Source of the DNA: Frigoribacterium sp. JB110
Lineage (GTDB): Bacteria > Actinomycetota > Actinomycetes > Actinomycetales > Microbacteriaceae
Reading direction: 5' to 3'
DNA length: 64,000 nucleotides
NCBI RefSeq assembly: GCF_900163665.1
Contig: NZ_FUIA01000009.1
Coordinates: forward strand, 62,001 to 126,000
The notes beneath the pieces are model-generated. The model did not search any database. It saw only the letters and a program-made list of their open reading frames with translations, and was not told where the DNA came from. The number at the start of each line of letters is the position of its first letter. Position 1 is the stretch's first letter. Made by a program: the position numbers and the translations under genes. Below are positions 41,034-48,735 of this stretch, piece after piece.

Positions 41034-42173
41034 GTGGAACCCGAGCCCACCAGCCAGCGCACCAGCGCCAATAATTCGACGTACTCGGCGGCCGGTGTCG
41101 ACACCGCGGCGGGGGACCTCGCGGTCGAGCTGATGAAGTCGTCGGTGAAGGCGACCCACGGACCAGAGGTCATGGGCGGAGTCGGCGGTTTCGCCGGCCT
41201 GTTCGACGCGAGCTTCCTGCTGAGCTACCGGCGTCCGCTGCTGGCGACCAGCACGGACGGCGTCGGCACCAAGGTCGCCATCGCGCAGGCGATCGACAAG
41301 CACGACACGATCGGCCAGGATCTGGTCGGCATGGTCGTCGACGACATCGCCGTGGTGGGCGCGAAGCCGCTCTTCATGACCGACTACATCGCCTGCGGCA
41401 AGGTCGTCCCGAACCGCATCGCCGACATCGTGCGCGGCGTCGCCGACGCATGCTCGGCGACGGGCACCGCGCTCGTCGGCGGTGAGACCGCAGAGCACCC
41501 CGGCCTGCTGGGCGTCGACGACTACGACGTCGCAGGGGCCGCAACCGGAGTCGTCGAGGCCGACGGCGTCCTCGGCGCCGAACTGGTGCGCGACGGCGAC
41601 GTCGTGCTGGCGCTGGGCTCATCCGGACTGCACTCCAACGGCTACTCGCTCGTGCGGCACATCCTCTCCGTGGCCGGCCTCGGCTACGGCGATCGCTCCG
41701 AGGATCTCGGCGCCACCTGGGGTGAGGCCCTGCTCGAGCCCACTCGTCTGTACACCTCGCCGCTGCTGCGTCTGATCGAGAAGCTCCCCGGCGGCGTGCA
41801 CTCGCTCAGCCACGTCACCGGCGGCGGCATCGCGGCGAACCTCGCCCGAGTGCTCCCCGTCGGCAGCTGGAGCGAGATCGACCGCTCGACGTGGAGCCCT
41901 TCCCCGGTGTTCCGCGTGCTGAACGACATCGCAGGAACGTCGCTGGAGTCGAGCGAGGGCACCTGGAATCTCGGCATCGGATTCCTCGCGGTCGTGTCGC
42001 CGGATGTTGCGAGCGAGGCGATCTCCACGCTCGCGGAAGACGGCATCCCGGCCTGGCAGGTCGGAACGGTCGGCACGGGCTCGCGCCCGTCCGGAGACTT
42101 CGAATCCGGCGCCAAGGGCGTCGACGGCGGCGCAGTCCGCCTCATCGGCACGTATCGAGACGGAGCGAAATAA
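41034..42173 (+). CDS. purM: Phosphoribosylformylglycinamidine cyclo-ligase (AIR synthetase)
   Basis: A 379-residue AIR synthetase that closes the imidazole ring in purine synthesis. The start region TYSAAGVDTAAGDLAVELMK, STDGVGTKVAIAQAIDKHDTIG in pieces, the Mg/ATP loop VGGETAEHPGLLG, and the C-terminal HVTGGGIAANLARVLP are all present. GTG 41034 is six bases after TAAGCT (41022-41027). purF begins seven bases after the stop, so purM-purF form an operon. Confidence 0.97.
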   Translation: MEPEPTSQRTSANNSTYSAAGVDTAAGDLAVELMKSSVKATHGPEVMGGVGGFAGLFDASFLLSYRRPLLATSTDGVGTKVAIAQAIDKHDTIGQDLVGMVVDDIAVVGAKPLFMTDYIACGKVVPNRIADIVRGVADACSATGTALVGGETAEHPGLLGVDDYDVAGAATGVVEADGVLGAELVRDGDVVLALGSSGLHSNGYSLVRHILSVAGLGYGDRSEDLGATWGEALLEPTRLYTSPLLRLIEKLPGGVHSLSHVTGGGIAANLARVLPVGSWSEIDRSTWSPSPVFRVLNDIAGTSLESSEGTWNLGIGFLAVVSPDVASEAISTLAEDGIPAWQVGTVGTGSRPSGDFESGAKGVDGGAVRLIGTYRDGAK

Positions 42174-42180
42174 CCACCCC

Positions 42181-43662
42181 ATGTGCGGCATTGTCGGAAT
42201 GGTCGGAAACGGTCCGGTCAACCAGGGAATCTACGACTCCCTCCTTCTTCTGCAGCATCGCGGTCAGGACGCGACGGGCATCGCCACGGTGGAGCCGAGC
42301 GGCGTCATGCACATGCACAAAGCGGGCGGCATGGTGCGCGAGGCGTTCCGCACCCGCGATATGCGCTCGCTGCTCGGAAACGTCGGGCTCGGCCATGTGC
42401 GCTACGCGACCAAGGGCACCGCGTCGAGCGAGGAAGAGGCCCAGCCCTTCTACGTGAACGCCCCGTACGGGATCACGCTGATCCACAACGGCAACCTCAC
42501 CAACACGCGCGAGCTCACCGGCGACATGGCCAAGCGCGACAGGCGCCACCTGAACTCGTCGTCCGACACCGAGCTGCTCGTGAACGTGCTCGCCAACGAG
42601 CTGCAGTCGACCCGTTCGAGTGTCGACCTCGAGCCGGACCGTGTCTTCGACGCCGTCGCACGCGTGCACGAGCGCGTCGAGGGCGCGTACGCCGCGATCG
42701 CTCTGATCGCCGGCTACGGCCTGCTCGCCTTCCGCGATCCGTTCGGCGTCCGCCCTCTGATCCTCGGCCACCGGACCAGCAGAGACGGTACAGACGAGTG
42801 GGTGGTCGCAAGCGAATCGCTCGTGCTCGAGAACGCCGACTACGACGTCGTGCGCGACGTCGAACCGGGTGAGGCCGTGTTCATCGCGGGCGACGGCACC
42901 CTGCACGCGCGGCAGTGCGCCGCAGACCCACGGCTGCGCCCGTGCTCGTTCGAGTACGTCTACCTCGCGCGCCCCGACTCGGTGATGAACGGCATCTCCG
43001 TCTACGAGTCGCGGCTCCGGATGGGCGAGAAGCTCGCCAAGACGATCGCCAAGCACACGCGCGAGGGGTCGATCGATGTGGTCATGCCGATCCCTGATTC
43101 GGCGCGGCCCTCGGCGATGGAGGTCGCGCGGGTGCTCGGCATCGAGTATCGCGAGGGCTTCTACAAGAACCGCTACATCGGCCGCACGTTCATCATGCCG
43201 GGCCAGGCCGTGCGCAAGAAGAGCGTGCGCCAGAAGCTCAACGCGATGTCGAGCGAGTTCCAGGGCAAGAACGTGCTGCTGATCGACGACTCGATCGTGC
43301 GCGGCACGACGAGCCGTCAGATCATCGAGATGGCACGCGCGGCCGGCGCCAAGAGCGTGACGTTCGCCTCCGCGGCGCCTCCGGTGCGCTACCCGCACGT
43401 GTACGGGATCAACATGCCCTCCCGCCACGAGCTCATCGCGCACGACCGCACGATCCCCGAGATCGCCGAGGAGCTCGGCTGCGACCGTCTGGTCTACCAG
43501 GAGGTCGAGGACCTCCGCGACGCCATCCTCGAGGGGTGCAAGTCCGACGAGGAGCGCGCCCGCTTCGACGACATGGATCTGAGCTGCTTCAACGGCGAGT
43601 ACGTCACCGAGACGGTGACGCAGGAGTACCTCGACTGGGTCGAATCCTCCCAGGAGTCGTAA
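42181..43662 (+). CDS. purF: Amidophosphoribosyltransferase
   Basis: A 493-residue first enzyme of purine synthesis. The ATG at 42181 is certain because Cys2 (MCGIVGMVGN) becomes the N-terminal glutaminase nucleophile. The glutaminase half has LGHVRYATKG and NAPYGITLIHNGNLTN. The transferase half has the PRPP loop VLLIDDSIVRGTT around residues 364-378. Four cysteines in the C-terminal part (for example LEGCKSDEE and DLSCFNGEY) leave an iron-sulfur cluster, as in Bacillus PurF, possible. It ends the purM-purF operon and is followed by a complex repeat region. Confidence 0.97.
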   Translation: MCGIVGMVGNGPVNQGIYDSLLLLQHRGQDATGIATVEPSGVMHMHKAGGMVREAFRTRDMRSLLGNVGLGHVRYATKGTASSEEEAQPFYVNAPYGITLIHNGNLTNTRELTGDMAKRDRRHLNSSSDTELLVNVLANELQSTRSSVDLEPDRVFDAVARVHERVEGAYAAIALIAGYGLLAFRDPFGVRPLILGHRTSRDGTDEWVVASESLVLENADYDVVRDVEPGEAVFIAGDGTLHARQCAADPRLRPCSFEYVYLARPDSVMNGISVYESRLRMGEKLAKTIAKHTREGSIDVVMPIPDSARPSAMEVARVLGIEYREGFYKNRYIGRTFIMPGQAVRKKSVRQKLNAMSSEFQGKNVLLIDDSIVRGTTSRQIIEMARAAGAKSVTFASAAPPVRYPHVYGINMPSRHELIAHDRTIPEIAEELGCDRLVYQEVEDLRDAILEGCKSDEERARFDDMDLSCFNGEYVTETVTQEYLDWVESSQES

Positions 43663-43898
43663 CCCGCGGGCGCCGAGCCCGCACCTGGCGGCGTTGTCGT
43701 CAGTCGGGGCACATTCGGTGCCCCTCCCTCCTCCGCCTTGCCATGCACGTGCTCGTAACCCGCGGGCGCCGAGCCCGCGATTGAGCGAGGAACGAGAATG
43801 CTCGCATTCTCGTGACGAGCGATTGAGCGTCGGAGGTGCGAAGCGCCGAGCGCGCACCTGGCGGCGTTGTCGTCAGTCGGGGCACATTCGGTGCCCCT
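43660..43898. repeat. Composite repeat region after purF
   Basis: No gene is seen in 43663-44007. A 45-base unit (GCACCTGGCGGCGTTGTCGT to GGTGCCCCT) occurs identically at 43681-43725 and 43854-43898; each carries the hairpin GGGGCACATTCGGTGCCCC. A second unit (AACCCGCGGGCGCCGAGCCC) occurs at 43661-43680 and 43758-43777. Between them lies a hairpin ACGAGAATGC / GCATTCTCGT (43792-43813) and two copies of GATTGAGCG (43779, 43821). These can terminate purF transcription more than once. Confidence 0.85.
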
Positions 43899-44007
43899 CG
43901 CGCGGGAAGTCAGCCTCCCCGGCATCGCGGCACCCGCGGACCCGCGTTCATCGAATTCGCGGGGTATCCCCAGCGCGCGGATCGCCTCGGCGTGCTGTCA
44001 TGGGAGT

Positions 44008-44370
44008 GTGACCACCACCGCGGACGGCGTATCCGACGCCGAGATCGACGAGCTGGAGCGCGCGGCCCATCACCGCACGCATCGGTTCCGGTCGTGGCTG
44101 GCCAGGCGGCACCCGGCGATCCGGATCGCCTATCGCGTGCTGATCGCGCTGCTCGGCACCGTCGTCATCGTGATCGGACTGATCATCGTGCCGCTTCCCG
44201 GGCCGGGGTGGCTGATCGTGTTCGGCGGGCTCGCCATTCTCGCCACGGAGTTCGCGTGGGCGAAGCGGCTCGCGCGCTGGTTGAAGCGTCAGCTCGCCAC
44301 AGCGTGGGCGTGGTGGAAGAGGGTCCGCGCGCGCAGGCGCGACGCGAAGGCCGCCCGTCAGCGGTCGTAG
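44008..44370 (+). CDS. PGPGW-motif membrane protein (TIGR02611 family)
   Basis: A 120-residue membrane protein. Two close hydrophobic segments carry the family signature: IALLGTVVIVIGLIIVPLPGPGWLIVFGG, seen in two pieces, then LAILATEFAWAKRL. The N-terminus is acidic (TTTADGVSDAEIDELERAAH) and the C-terminus strongly basic (KRVRARRRDAKAARQRS). GTG 44008 is the only sensible start. Function unknown. Its last 13 bases overlap the end of the convergent gene at 44358. Confidence 0.82.
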   Translation: MTTTADGVSDAEIDELERAAHHRTHRFRSWLARRHPAIRIAYRVLIALLGTVVIVIGLIIVPLPGPGWLIVFGGLAILATEFAWAKRLARWLKRQLATAWAWWKRVRARRRDAKAARQRS

Positions 44371-44921
44371 CGCCAGCAGCCAGGCGCGCGCATCGACGGG
44401 GGAGTCTCGGCGAAGCCCGTGTCGCGGATCAGCGTGCGCAGCTCGTCGGGAACCGACTGAAGCACTGGCCGATCGCCCGCCGCGCTGAGCGACATGGTGT
44501 GCACAGCGGCCATCAGCGTCAGCGGACCGCGCGCCGACCGGATGGCGATGCGGGCGTAGTCGCTGTCGGTTCGGATGATCAGGCGCGACACCTCGTGCCA
44601 CGGGAGCTCGCGCCGATCGGTGTCGTCGTCGATCGCGATGCCCGACTGCGAGAAGCTGACGCGGCGCACGCGCCCGCTGCGGCGGAACAGCAGGATGAAC
44701 ACGAACGCCGCGACGACGCCGCAGCCGTACAGCACGAGCACCAGCAGACGACGATGCGCCGTGAGCACGTCGACCAGATCGAGCAGGATCAGCAGCACCG
44801 TCGGCACGGCCGCGGCGATCAGGATGACCCCGATGATTCCCAGCGTCAGCCGTGCCATCGACATCCGGATGCTCGTGAATGAGATGCAGAAACCGGTGCT
44901 GGTCGGAATCCACTCGCTCAC
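44358..44921 (-). CDS. Hypothetical membrane protein with PH-like C-terminal part
   Basis: A 187-residue protein. Two membrane segments (LTLGIIGVILIAAAVPTVLLILL and LLVLVLYGCGVVAAFVFILLF) precede a basic stretch and a strand-rich cytoplasmic domain (VSFSQSGIAIDDDTDRRELPWHEVSRLIIR in pieces) that looks like a bacterial PH or DUF-type sensor domain. Unknown function. GTG 44921 is the start; CAGGAT is six bases upstream on the minus strand. It overlaps the 3' end of the opposite gene by 13 bases. Confidence 0.65.
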   Translation of the reverse strand: MSEWIPTSTGFCISFTSIRMSMARLTLGIIGVILIAAAVPTVLLILLDLVDVLTAHRRLLVLVLYGCGVVAAFVFILLFRRSGRVRRVSFSQSGIAIDDDTDRRELPWHEVSRLIIRTDSDYARIAIRSARGPLTLMAAVHTMSLSAAGDRPVLQSVPDELRTLIRDTGFAETPPSMRAPGCWRYDR

Positions 44922-45014
44922 GCCACCATCCTGGCACGCGGGCGGGTGTCGTCTGCGGTGATTCCTGCTGGTATCCGCCCCGCATTCCGACGGATGTCAC
45001 CCGCGAACGGCCGG

Positions 45015-45749
45015 CTACGGCGTGCGGCGACGGAGGGTGAGGGCGGCGAGCAGGATGAACGCGGTGGCGAAGGCGAGGATGATCAGCAGCGGTCCGTAGA
45101 CGTCCCAGGCGTCGGCGCCTGTCGTCACGGCCTGCACAGCGTCGATCGCGTAGCTCAGCGGCAGCCAGTCCGAGATCGCCTCCAGCACGTCTGGCATGTT
45201 CTCGCGCGGCATGATCACACCTCCCAGCAGGATCTGCGGGAACACCAGCAGCGGCATGAACTGCACCGCCTGGAACTCGGTGCGCGCGAAGGCGCTGGCG
45301 AGCAGACCGAGCGTGGTGCCGAGCAGCGCATCGACGACGGCGACGAGGCCGAGCTCCCACAGCGGGCCGTCGACCTCGAGATCGCACACCCACACGGCGA
45401 AGGCGACCGTGACGATCGCCTGCACGATCGCGGCCGCACCGAAGGCGATCGCATAGCCGACCACGAAATCGGCCTTGCCCAGCGGCGTCGTCATCAGCCG
45501 TTCGAGGGTTCCGGATCGGCGCTCTCGCAGGGTCGTGATCGACGTGATCAGGAACATCACGATGAACGGGAACAGCGCTAGGATCGCCGGGCCGACCTGC
45601 TGGAACACGCCCTCCGCGTCGACGAAGATCCACGCGAACAGGCCGACGAGCAGACTCGGCGCGACCAGCATCAGCACAATCGAGCGCGGGTCGGAGCGCA
45701 GCTGCCGCAGCACGCGTGCCGCGGAGGCGAGGGTGCGCGCGGCGGTCAT
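45015..45749 (-). CDS. ABC-2 type exporter permease
   Basis: A 244-residue ABC-2 membrane subunit with six hydrophobic segments (for example SIVLMLVAPSLLVGLFAWIF, GPAILALFPFIVMFLITSIT, LLIILAFATAFILLAALTLR). The cytoplasmic loop RERRSGTLERLMTTPLGKAD is the family signature. The start overlaps the ATPase stop by four bases. With the ATPase it would export a drug, lipid or peptide; the substrate is unknown. The operon is under the TetR gene upstream. Confidence 0.87.
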   Translation of the reverse strand: MTAARTLASAARVLRQLRSDPRSIVLMLVAPSLLVGLFAWIFVDAEGVFQQVGPAILALFPFIVMFLITSITTLRERRSGTLERLMTTPLGKADFVVGYAIAFGAAAIVQAIVTVAFAVWVCDLEVDGPLWELGLVAVVDALLGTTLGLLASAFARTEFQAVQFMPLLVFPQILLGGVIMPRENMPDVLEAISDWLPLSYAIDAVQAVTTGADAWDVYGPLLIILAFATAFILLAALTLRRRTP

Positions 45750-46504
45750 GGAGCCTGCCTCCGCTCGCGGCGGGTATGCGGCTGCTCGCCCCTGCGCACG
45801 AGCGTGAGAAATGCCTCATCCGGATCATCTGCACCGGTCTCATCGAGCAGCTCGGCCGGCGTCGTGTCGGCGATCAGGTTGCCTTCCCTCAGCAACAGAA
45901 GCCGGTCGCAGCGGGAGGCCTCGTCCATGACGTGGCTCGAGATGATGAGCGTGGCACCCGCGTCGGCGATGCTCCGGAAGGTGGCCCACAGTTCGTCGCG
46001 GAGCAGCGGGTCGAGGCCGACGGTCGGCTCGTCGAGCACGATGAGCTCGGGGTCGCCGAGCAATGCGACGCCGAGCGATACCCGACTGCGCTGGCCACCG
46101 GAGAGATCAGCCGCCAACTGCCGCTGGTGGGCCGAGAGTCCGACGACGTCGAGCACCCGATCGATCTCGCCTCGCGGGACGCCGGCGATGCGGGCGAAGT
46201 AGCGCACGTTGTCGCGCACGGAGAGATCGTCGTACACCGCCGCCGACTGTGTCGCGTACGAGACCCTTTGGCACAGCGAGCGAGAGCCGGCGGCCTCGCC
46301 CAGCACCGTGACGCTCCCGCCGCGCGTCCTCTGCACGCCGACGATGGCGCGCATCAGTGTCGACTTGCCGCAACCGGATGGCCCGAGCAGACCGGTGATC
46401 CGGCCGAGCGGCACGTCGACGTCGAGCCCGTCGAACACCGCGCGGCGGCCGCGCACCACGCGCAGGTCCCGCACCTCGACGGCCCCGAATGATTTATTCA
46501 TCAT
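45746..46504 (-). CDS. ABC-2 type exporter ATP-binding protein
   Basis: A 252-residue ATPase. Walker A GLLGPSGCGKSTL, Q loop SYATQSAAVYDDLS, signature DLSGGQRSRVSLG, Walker B LIVLDEPTVGLDP and switch histidine in IISSHVMDEA are all intact. ATG 46504 is chosen (46501 is the next codon, also ATG); AATATT lies six bases upstream on the minus strand, so the mRNA may be leaderless. The start codon falls inside the 20-base palindrome at 46495-46514, so a bound repressor would block it. The permease overlaps its 3' end. Confidence 0.9.
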   Translation of the reverse strand: MMNKSFGAVEVRDLRVVRGRRAVFDGLDVDVPLGRITGLLGPSGCGKSTLMRAIVGVQRTRGGSVTVLGEAAGSRSLCQRVSYATQSAAVYDDLSVRDNVRYFARIAGVPRGEIDRVLDVVGLSAHQRQLAADLSGGQRSRVSLGVALLGDPELIVLDEPTVGLDPLLRDELWATFRSIADAGATLIISSHVMDEASRCDRLLLLREGNLIADTTPAELLDETGADDPDEAFLTLVRRGEQPHTRRERRQAP

Positions 46505-46514
46505 ATGATGAATA
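46495..46514. promoter_or_regulatory. Perfect 20-base palindrome, likely TetR operator
   Basis: TATTCATCATATGATGAATA is a perfect palindrome and unusually AT-rich for this DNA. It covers the start codon and part of the -10 of the exporter ATPase gene, and lies 39 bases beyond the tetR stop on the same strand. The TetR protein encoded at 46553 is the obvious candidate binder. Confidence 0.85.
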
Positions 46515-46552
46515 TTGCGCCTCGGAGGGCGTTTCGTCAAGGGGGTGCGTGA

Positions 46553-47155
46553 TCAGCCGACGAGGTAGGTCTGGATGGCGGCGCCGACGCGGCGGGCGAC
46601 GTCGTCGATCGGGGCGTCCGCCAGGGCTTTCACGCGCAGGACGTAGCGGACCATCAGCATTCCGCCCACCTGGCTCCCGACAAGTGTGGCGCGCAACTCG
46701 ACGTCGTCTCCGCTGAGGCGAGCCGCGACCTTGCTGATCACCTCCCGCTCGAAGAACTTCGCCATCAGCGGTGTCATCGTCCGGTTGCCCAAACCTGTGC
46801 GCATCATCGTGATCGCCCTGCGTCGGGCTCCGGGGCTCTCGAGGCTTGTCAGCACGTAGCGCACGATTCGCTCGCCGATCTCCTCGAGCGGGCCGTCCAG
46901 GATGTCCGGCAGCGCACGATCCGGACGAAGCGGGATGTCGATGACCGCCGAGAACAGGTCGGACTTCGTGCCGAAGTGGTGATGGATCGCCGCGGCGTCG
47001 ACACCTGCTCGTGCGGCGATCGCGCGGGTGGTCGCGCCGTCGTAGCCCTGCTCGGCGAACTCTTCTGAGGCCGCGGCCAGGATGCGTTCGCGACCGGAAG
47101 GCTCACCGGCACGCGGCCGACCGCGTCCGCGGCGAGCCGCAGCTCCCGTACTCAT
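46553..47155 (-). CDS. TetR-family repressor of the ABC exporter
   Basis: A 200-residue regulator. Residues 20-66 form the DNA-binding domain (RERILAAASEEFAEQGYDGA then AIAARAGVDAAAIHHHFGTK). The C-terminal ligand domain (TMMRTGLGNRTMTPLMAKFF) resembles the TetR_C drug-sensing type. ATG 47155 is six bases after TAGGGT on the minus strand, so the mRNA may be leaderless. It is upstream of the exporter genes in the same direction, with the palindromic operator between them. Confidence 0.9.
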   Translation of the reverse strand: MSTGAAARRGRGRPRAGEPSGRERILAAASEEFAEQGYDGATTRAIAARAGVDAAAIHHHFGTKSDLFSAVIDIPLRPDRALPDILDGPLEEIGERIVRYVLTSLESPGARRRAITMMRTGLGNRTMTPLMAKFFEREVISKVAARLSGDDVELRATLVGSQVGGMLMVRYVLRVKALADAPIDDVARRVGAAIQTYLVG

Positions 47156-47187
47156 GTCGCCACCCTACGCCGCAGGGCACGCGAAAC

Positions 47188-47211
47188 GGCCGCGGGGCGA
47201 ACCCCGCGGCC
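47188..47211 (-). terminator. Terminator after the DUF3073 gene
   Basis: GGCCGCGGGG (47188-47197) pairs perfectly with CCCCGCGGCC (47202-47211) around a CGAA loop. On the minus strand it starts 14 bases after the stop and is followed by GTTTCG. It would also insulate the tetR promoter at 47156-47175. Confidence 0.75.
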
Positions 47212-47224
47212 ACGAGGAGGAGCC

Positions 47225-47419
47225 TCAGGCGTAGTTGGCCTTGGAGTCCTCGTCTTCGTCTTCGTCCGCGTACTCATCTGCCCAGCGGTCGACGTACAGA
47301 TCATCGTCGTTTTTGCTGGCGAGCTCACGCTCGAGCGCGTCGTAGTCCACGGAAGGGCTGTACGACTTGAGTTCGCGGGCGATCTTTGTGTGCTTCGCCT
47401 TCTGACGGCCACGCCCCAT
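47225..47419 (-). CDS. DUF3073 family protein
   Basis: A 64-residue small protein found throughout actinobacteria. It has a basic start MGRGRQKAKHTKIARELK, then YSPSVDYDALERELASKN, and an acidic tail (DEYADEDEDEDSKANYA). ATG 47419 is chosen over upstream codons because of this family start and a GAGGGGG ribosome site. Function unknown; it is often encoded near purM or purF, which here are about 4 kb away. Confidence 0.9.
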   Translation of the reverse strand: MGRGRQKAKHTKIARELKSYSPSVDYDALERELASKNDDDLYVDRWADEYADEDEDEDSKANYA

Positions 47420-47565
47420 GCGCGAGACCCCCTCTATCAAGCTGACGGGTTACTGTCCCGATGCGTTCACGTTACCCAGCGGATACCGCCGGAAAGAGTA
47501 GGCTCAAGGATACCACGATGGCGGGAAGCACCGGCCTGACGGGCGGCCTGAAGGAGGCGATTCAG

Positions 47566-48114
47566 ATGTCGGAGAACTTCGCAGATGGAGGCGAACAGCC
47601 CCGGGACTCCGCGGAAGACGCGGCACTTGCCGGAGCAGTTGTCGTCGGCGCGACACCCGGGCAGAACCCGCGTGTGGTGAAGGAAGCGGCGCACTATGCG
47701 AGCCTTCTCGGGGCCGCGCTCGTCGTCGTGCACGTCGATGTGACGCGTTTCGTGACGTACGAGGACCCGGATGGATACGTGCATTCCGCGCCGATCGACA
47801 TCAACGTCGACGCGGGCGCCGAGGAGTTCGACGTCGTCAAGCGCGAGGCGGCGGAGCTGCTCGTCGGCTCCGGCGTCGTGTGGGATGCCAGGCAGCTCGT
47901 CGGCGATCCGGCGCTCGCGCTCAAGCACTTCACGGAGAAGGTCGGCGCGAAGCTGATCGTCGTCGGTACGCGCAATCGCGGCTTCGGCGAGTCGATCCGC
48001 GAGTTCTTCACCGGCTCGGTGGCGGCGCGCCTCTCGCATCGACAGAATCTGCCTCTGCTGGTCGTGCCGCAGGGCGAGCCGCTCGACGACTCCGACGAGT
48101 TCCCAGGCGACTGA
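47566..48114 (+). CDS. Universal stress protein family
   Basis: A 182-residue UspA-like protein with one domain. The N-terminal strand and ATP region is AVVVGATPGQNPRVVKEAAH, and the second ATP-binding motif is LIVVGTRNRGFGESIREFFTGSVAARLSHR seen as the GxxGxGS-like block with LPLLVVP at the end. The long acidic start (residues 1-25) is not part of the fold. ATG 47566 follows AAGGAGG at 47551-47557. It is convergent with a PadR gene three bases away. Confidence 0.87.
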   Translation: MSENFADGGEQPRDSAEDAALAGAVVVGATPGQNPRVVKEAAHYASLLGAALVVVHVDVTRFVTYEDPDGYVHSAPIDINVDAGAEEFDVVKREAAELLVGSGVVWDARQLVGDPALALKHFTEKVGAKLIVVGTRNRGFGESIREFFTGSVAARLSHRQNLPLLVVPQGEPLDDSDEFPGD

Positions 48115-48117
48115 GCC

Positions 48118-48735
48118 TCAGCTCCTCTCCGCCGGGCCGAGTGCCCCGGTCGCCGAGGTCGCTGCGGCGTCGAGCGTCGCGGCGAGCTCGTCGACCACCG
48201 CGGGCGGCAGTTCGCCTCCGCGTGCGACATGAGTGCGCAGCTCCGCGCGCATCCGGCCGCGGAACTCCGTGATCGCGGCCTCGGCGCGCTGCAGTTGAGC
48301 GCGCGCCGCCACGCGCGGATCCTCGCCCCGGGGCGTTCGCGGCACCTTCCGCTCCTCGGCGGAAGCGGCGGCGAGGTCGGCGCGCAGACTCTTCATCGCG
48401 GCCTGCACGTTGGAGCGCACCTCGTCGGCGATCAGTCGGACGGAATCGGACAGGCCCCGTTCGATGGCTGCGACGTCGTCGGCCCGGCCGTGCACCTCGG
48501 CGCGCCCGGCATCCGTGATCGCGTAGACGCTCTTGCGGCCGTCGGCCGTCTTCGTCACGAGGCCCTCATCGGCGAGCTTCGCCAGACGGGGGTAGATCGT
48601 TCCGGCGCTGGGCGTGTACGTGCCGCCCGTGCGCTCGGACAGAGCCTGCATGATGTCGTAGCCGTGGCGCGGCGACTCGTCCAGCAGATGGAGCAGGTAC
48701 AGCCGCAGGTCGCCGTGGGAGAAGACGGGGGGCAT
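48118..48735 (-). CDS. PadR-family regulator
   Basis: A 205-residue PadR protein. The winged helix is at the N-terminus (LRLYLLHLLDESPRHGYDIMQALSER in pieces, SAGTIYPRLAKLADEGLVTKT, GRKSVYAITDAG). The rest is a long helical dimerisation region with a regulatory C-terminus. ATG 48735 overlaps the stop of the DUF4097 gene by one base (TGATG), so both are in one operon. The palindrome at 49695 upstream of that operon is a likely target. Confidence 0.88.
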   Translation of the reverse strand: MPPVFSHGDLRLYLLHLLDESPRHGYDIMQALSERTGGTYTPSAGTIYPRLAKLADEGLVTKTADGRKSVYAITDAGRAEVHGRADDVAAIERGLSDSVRLIADEVRSNVQAAMKSLRADLAAASAEERKVPRTPRGEDPRVAARAQLQRAEAAITEFRGRMRAELRTHVARGGELPPAVVDELAATLDAAATSATGALGPAERS

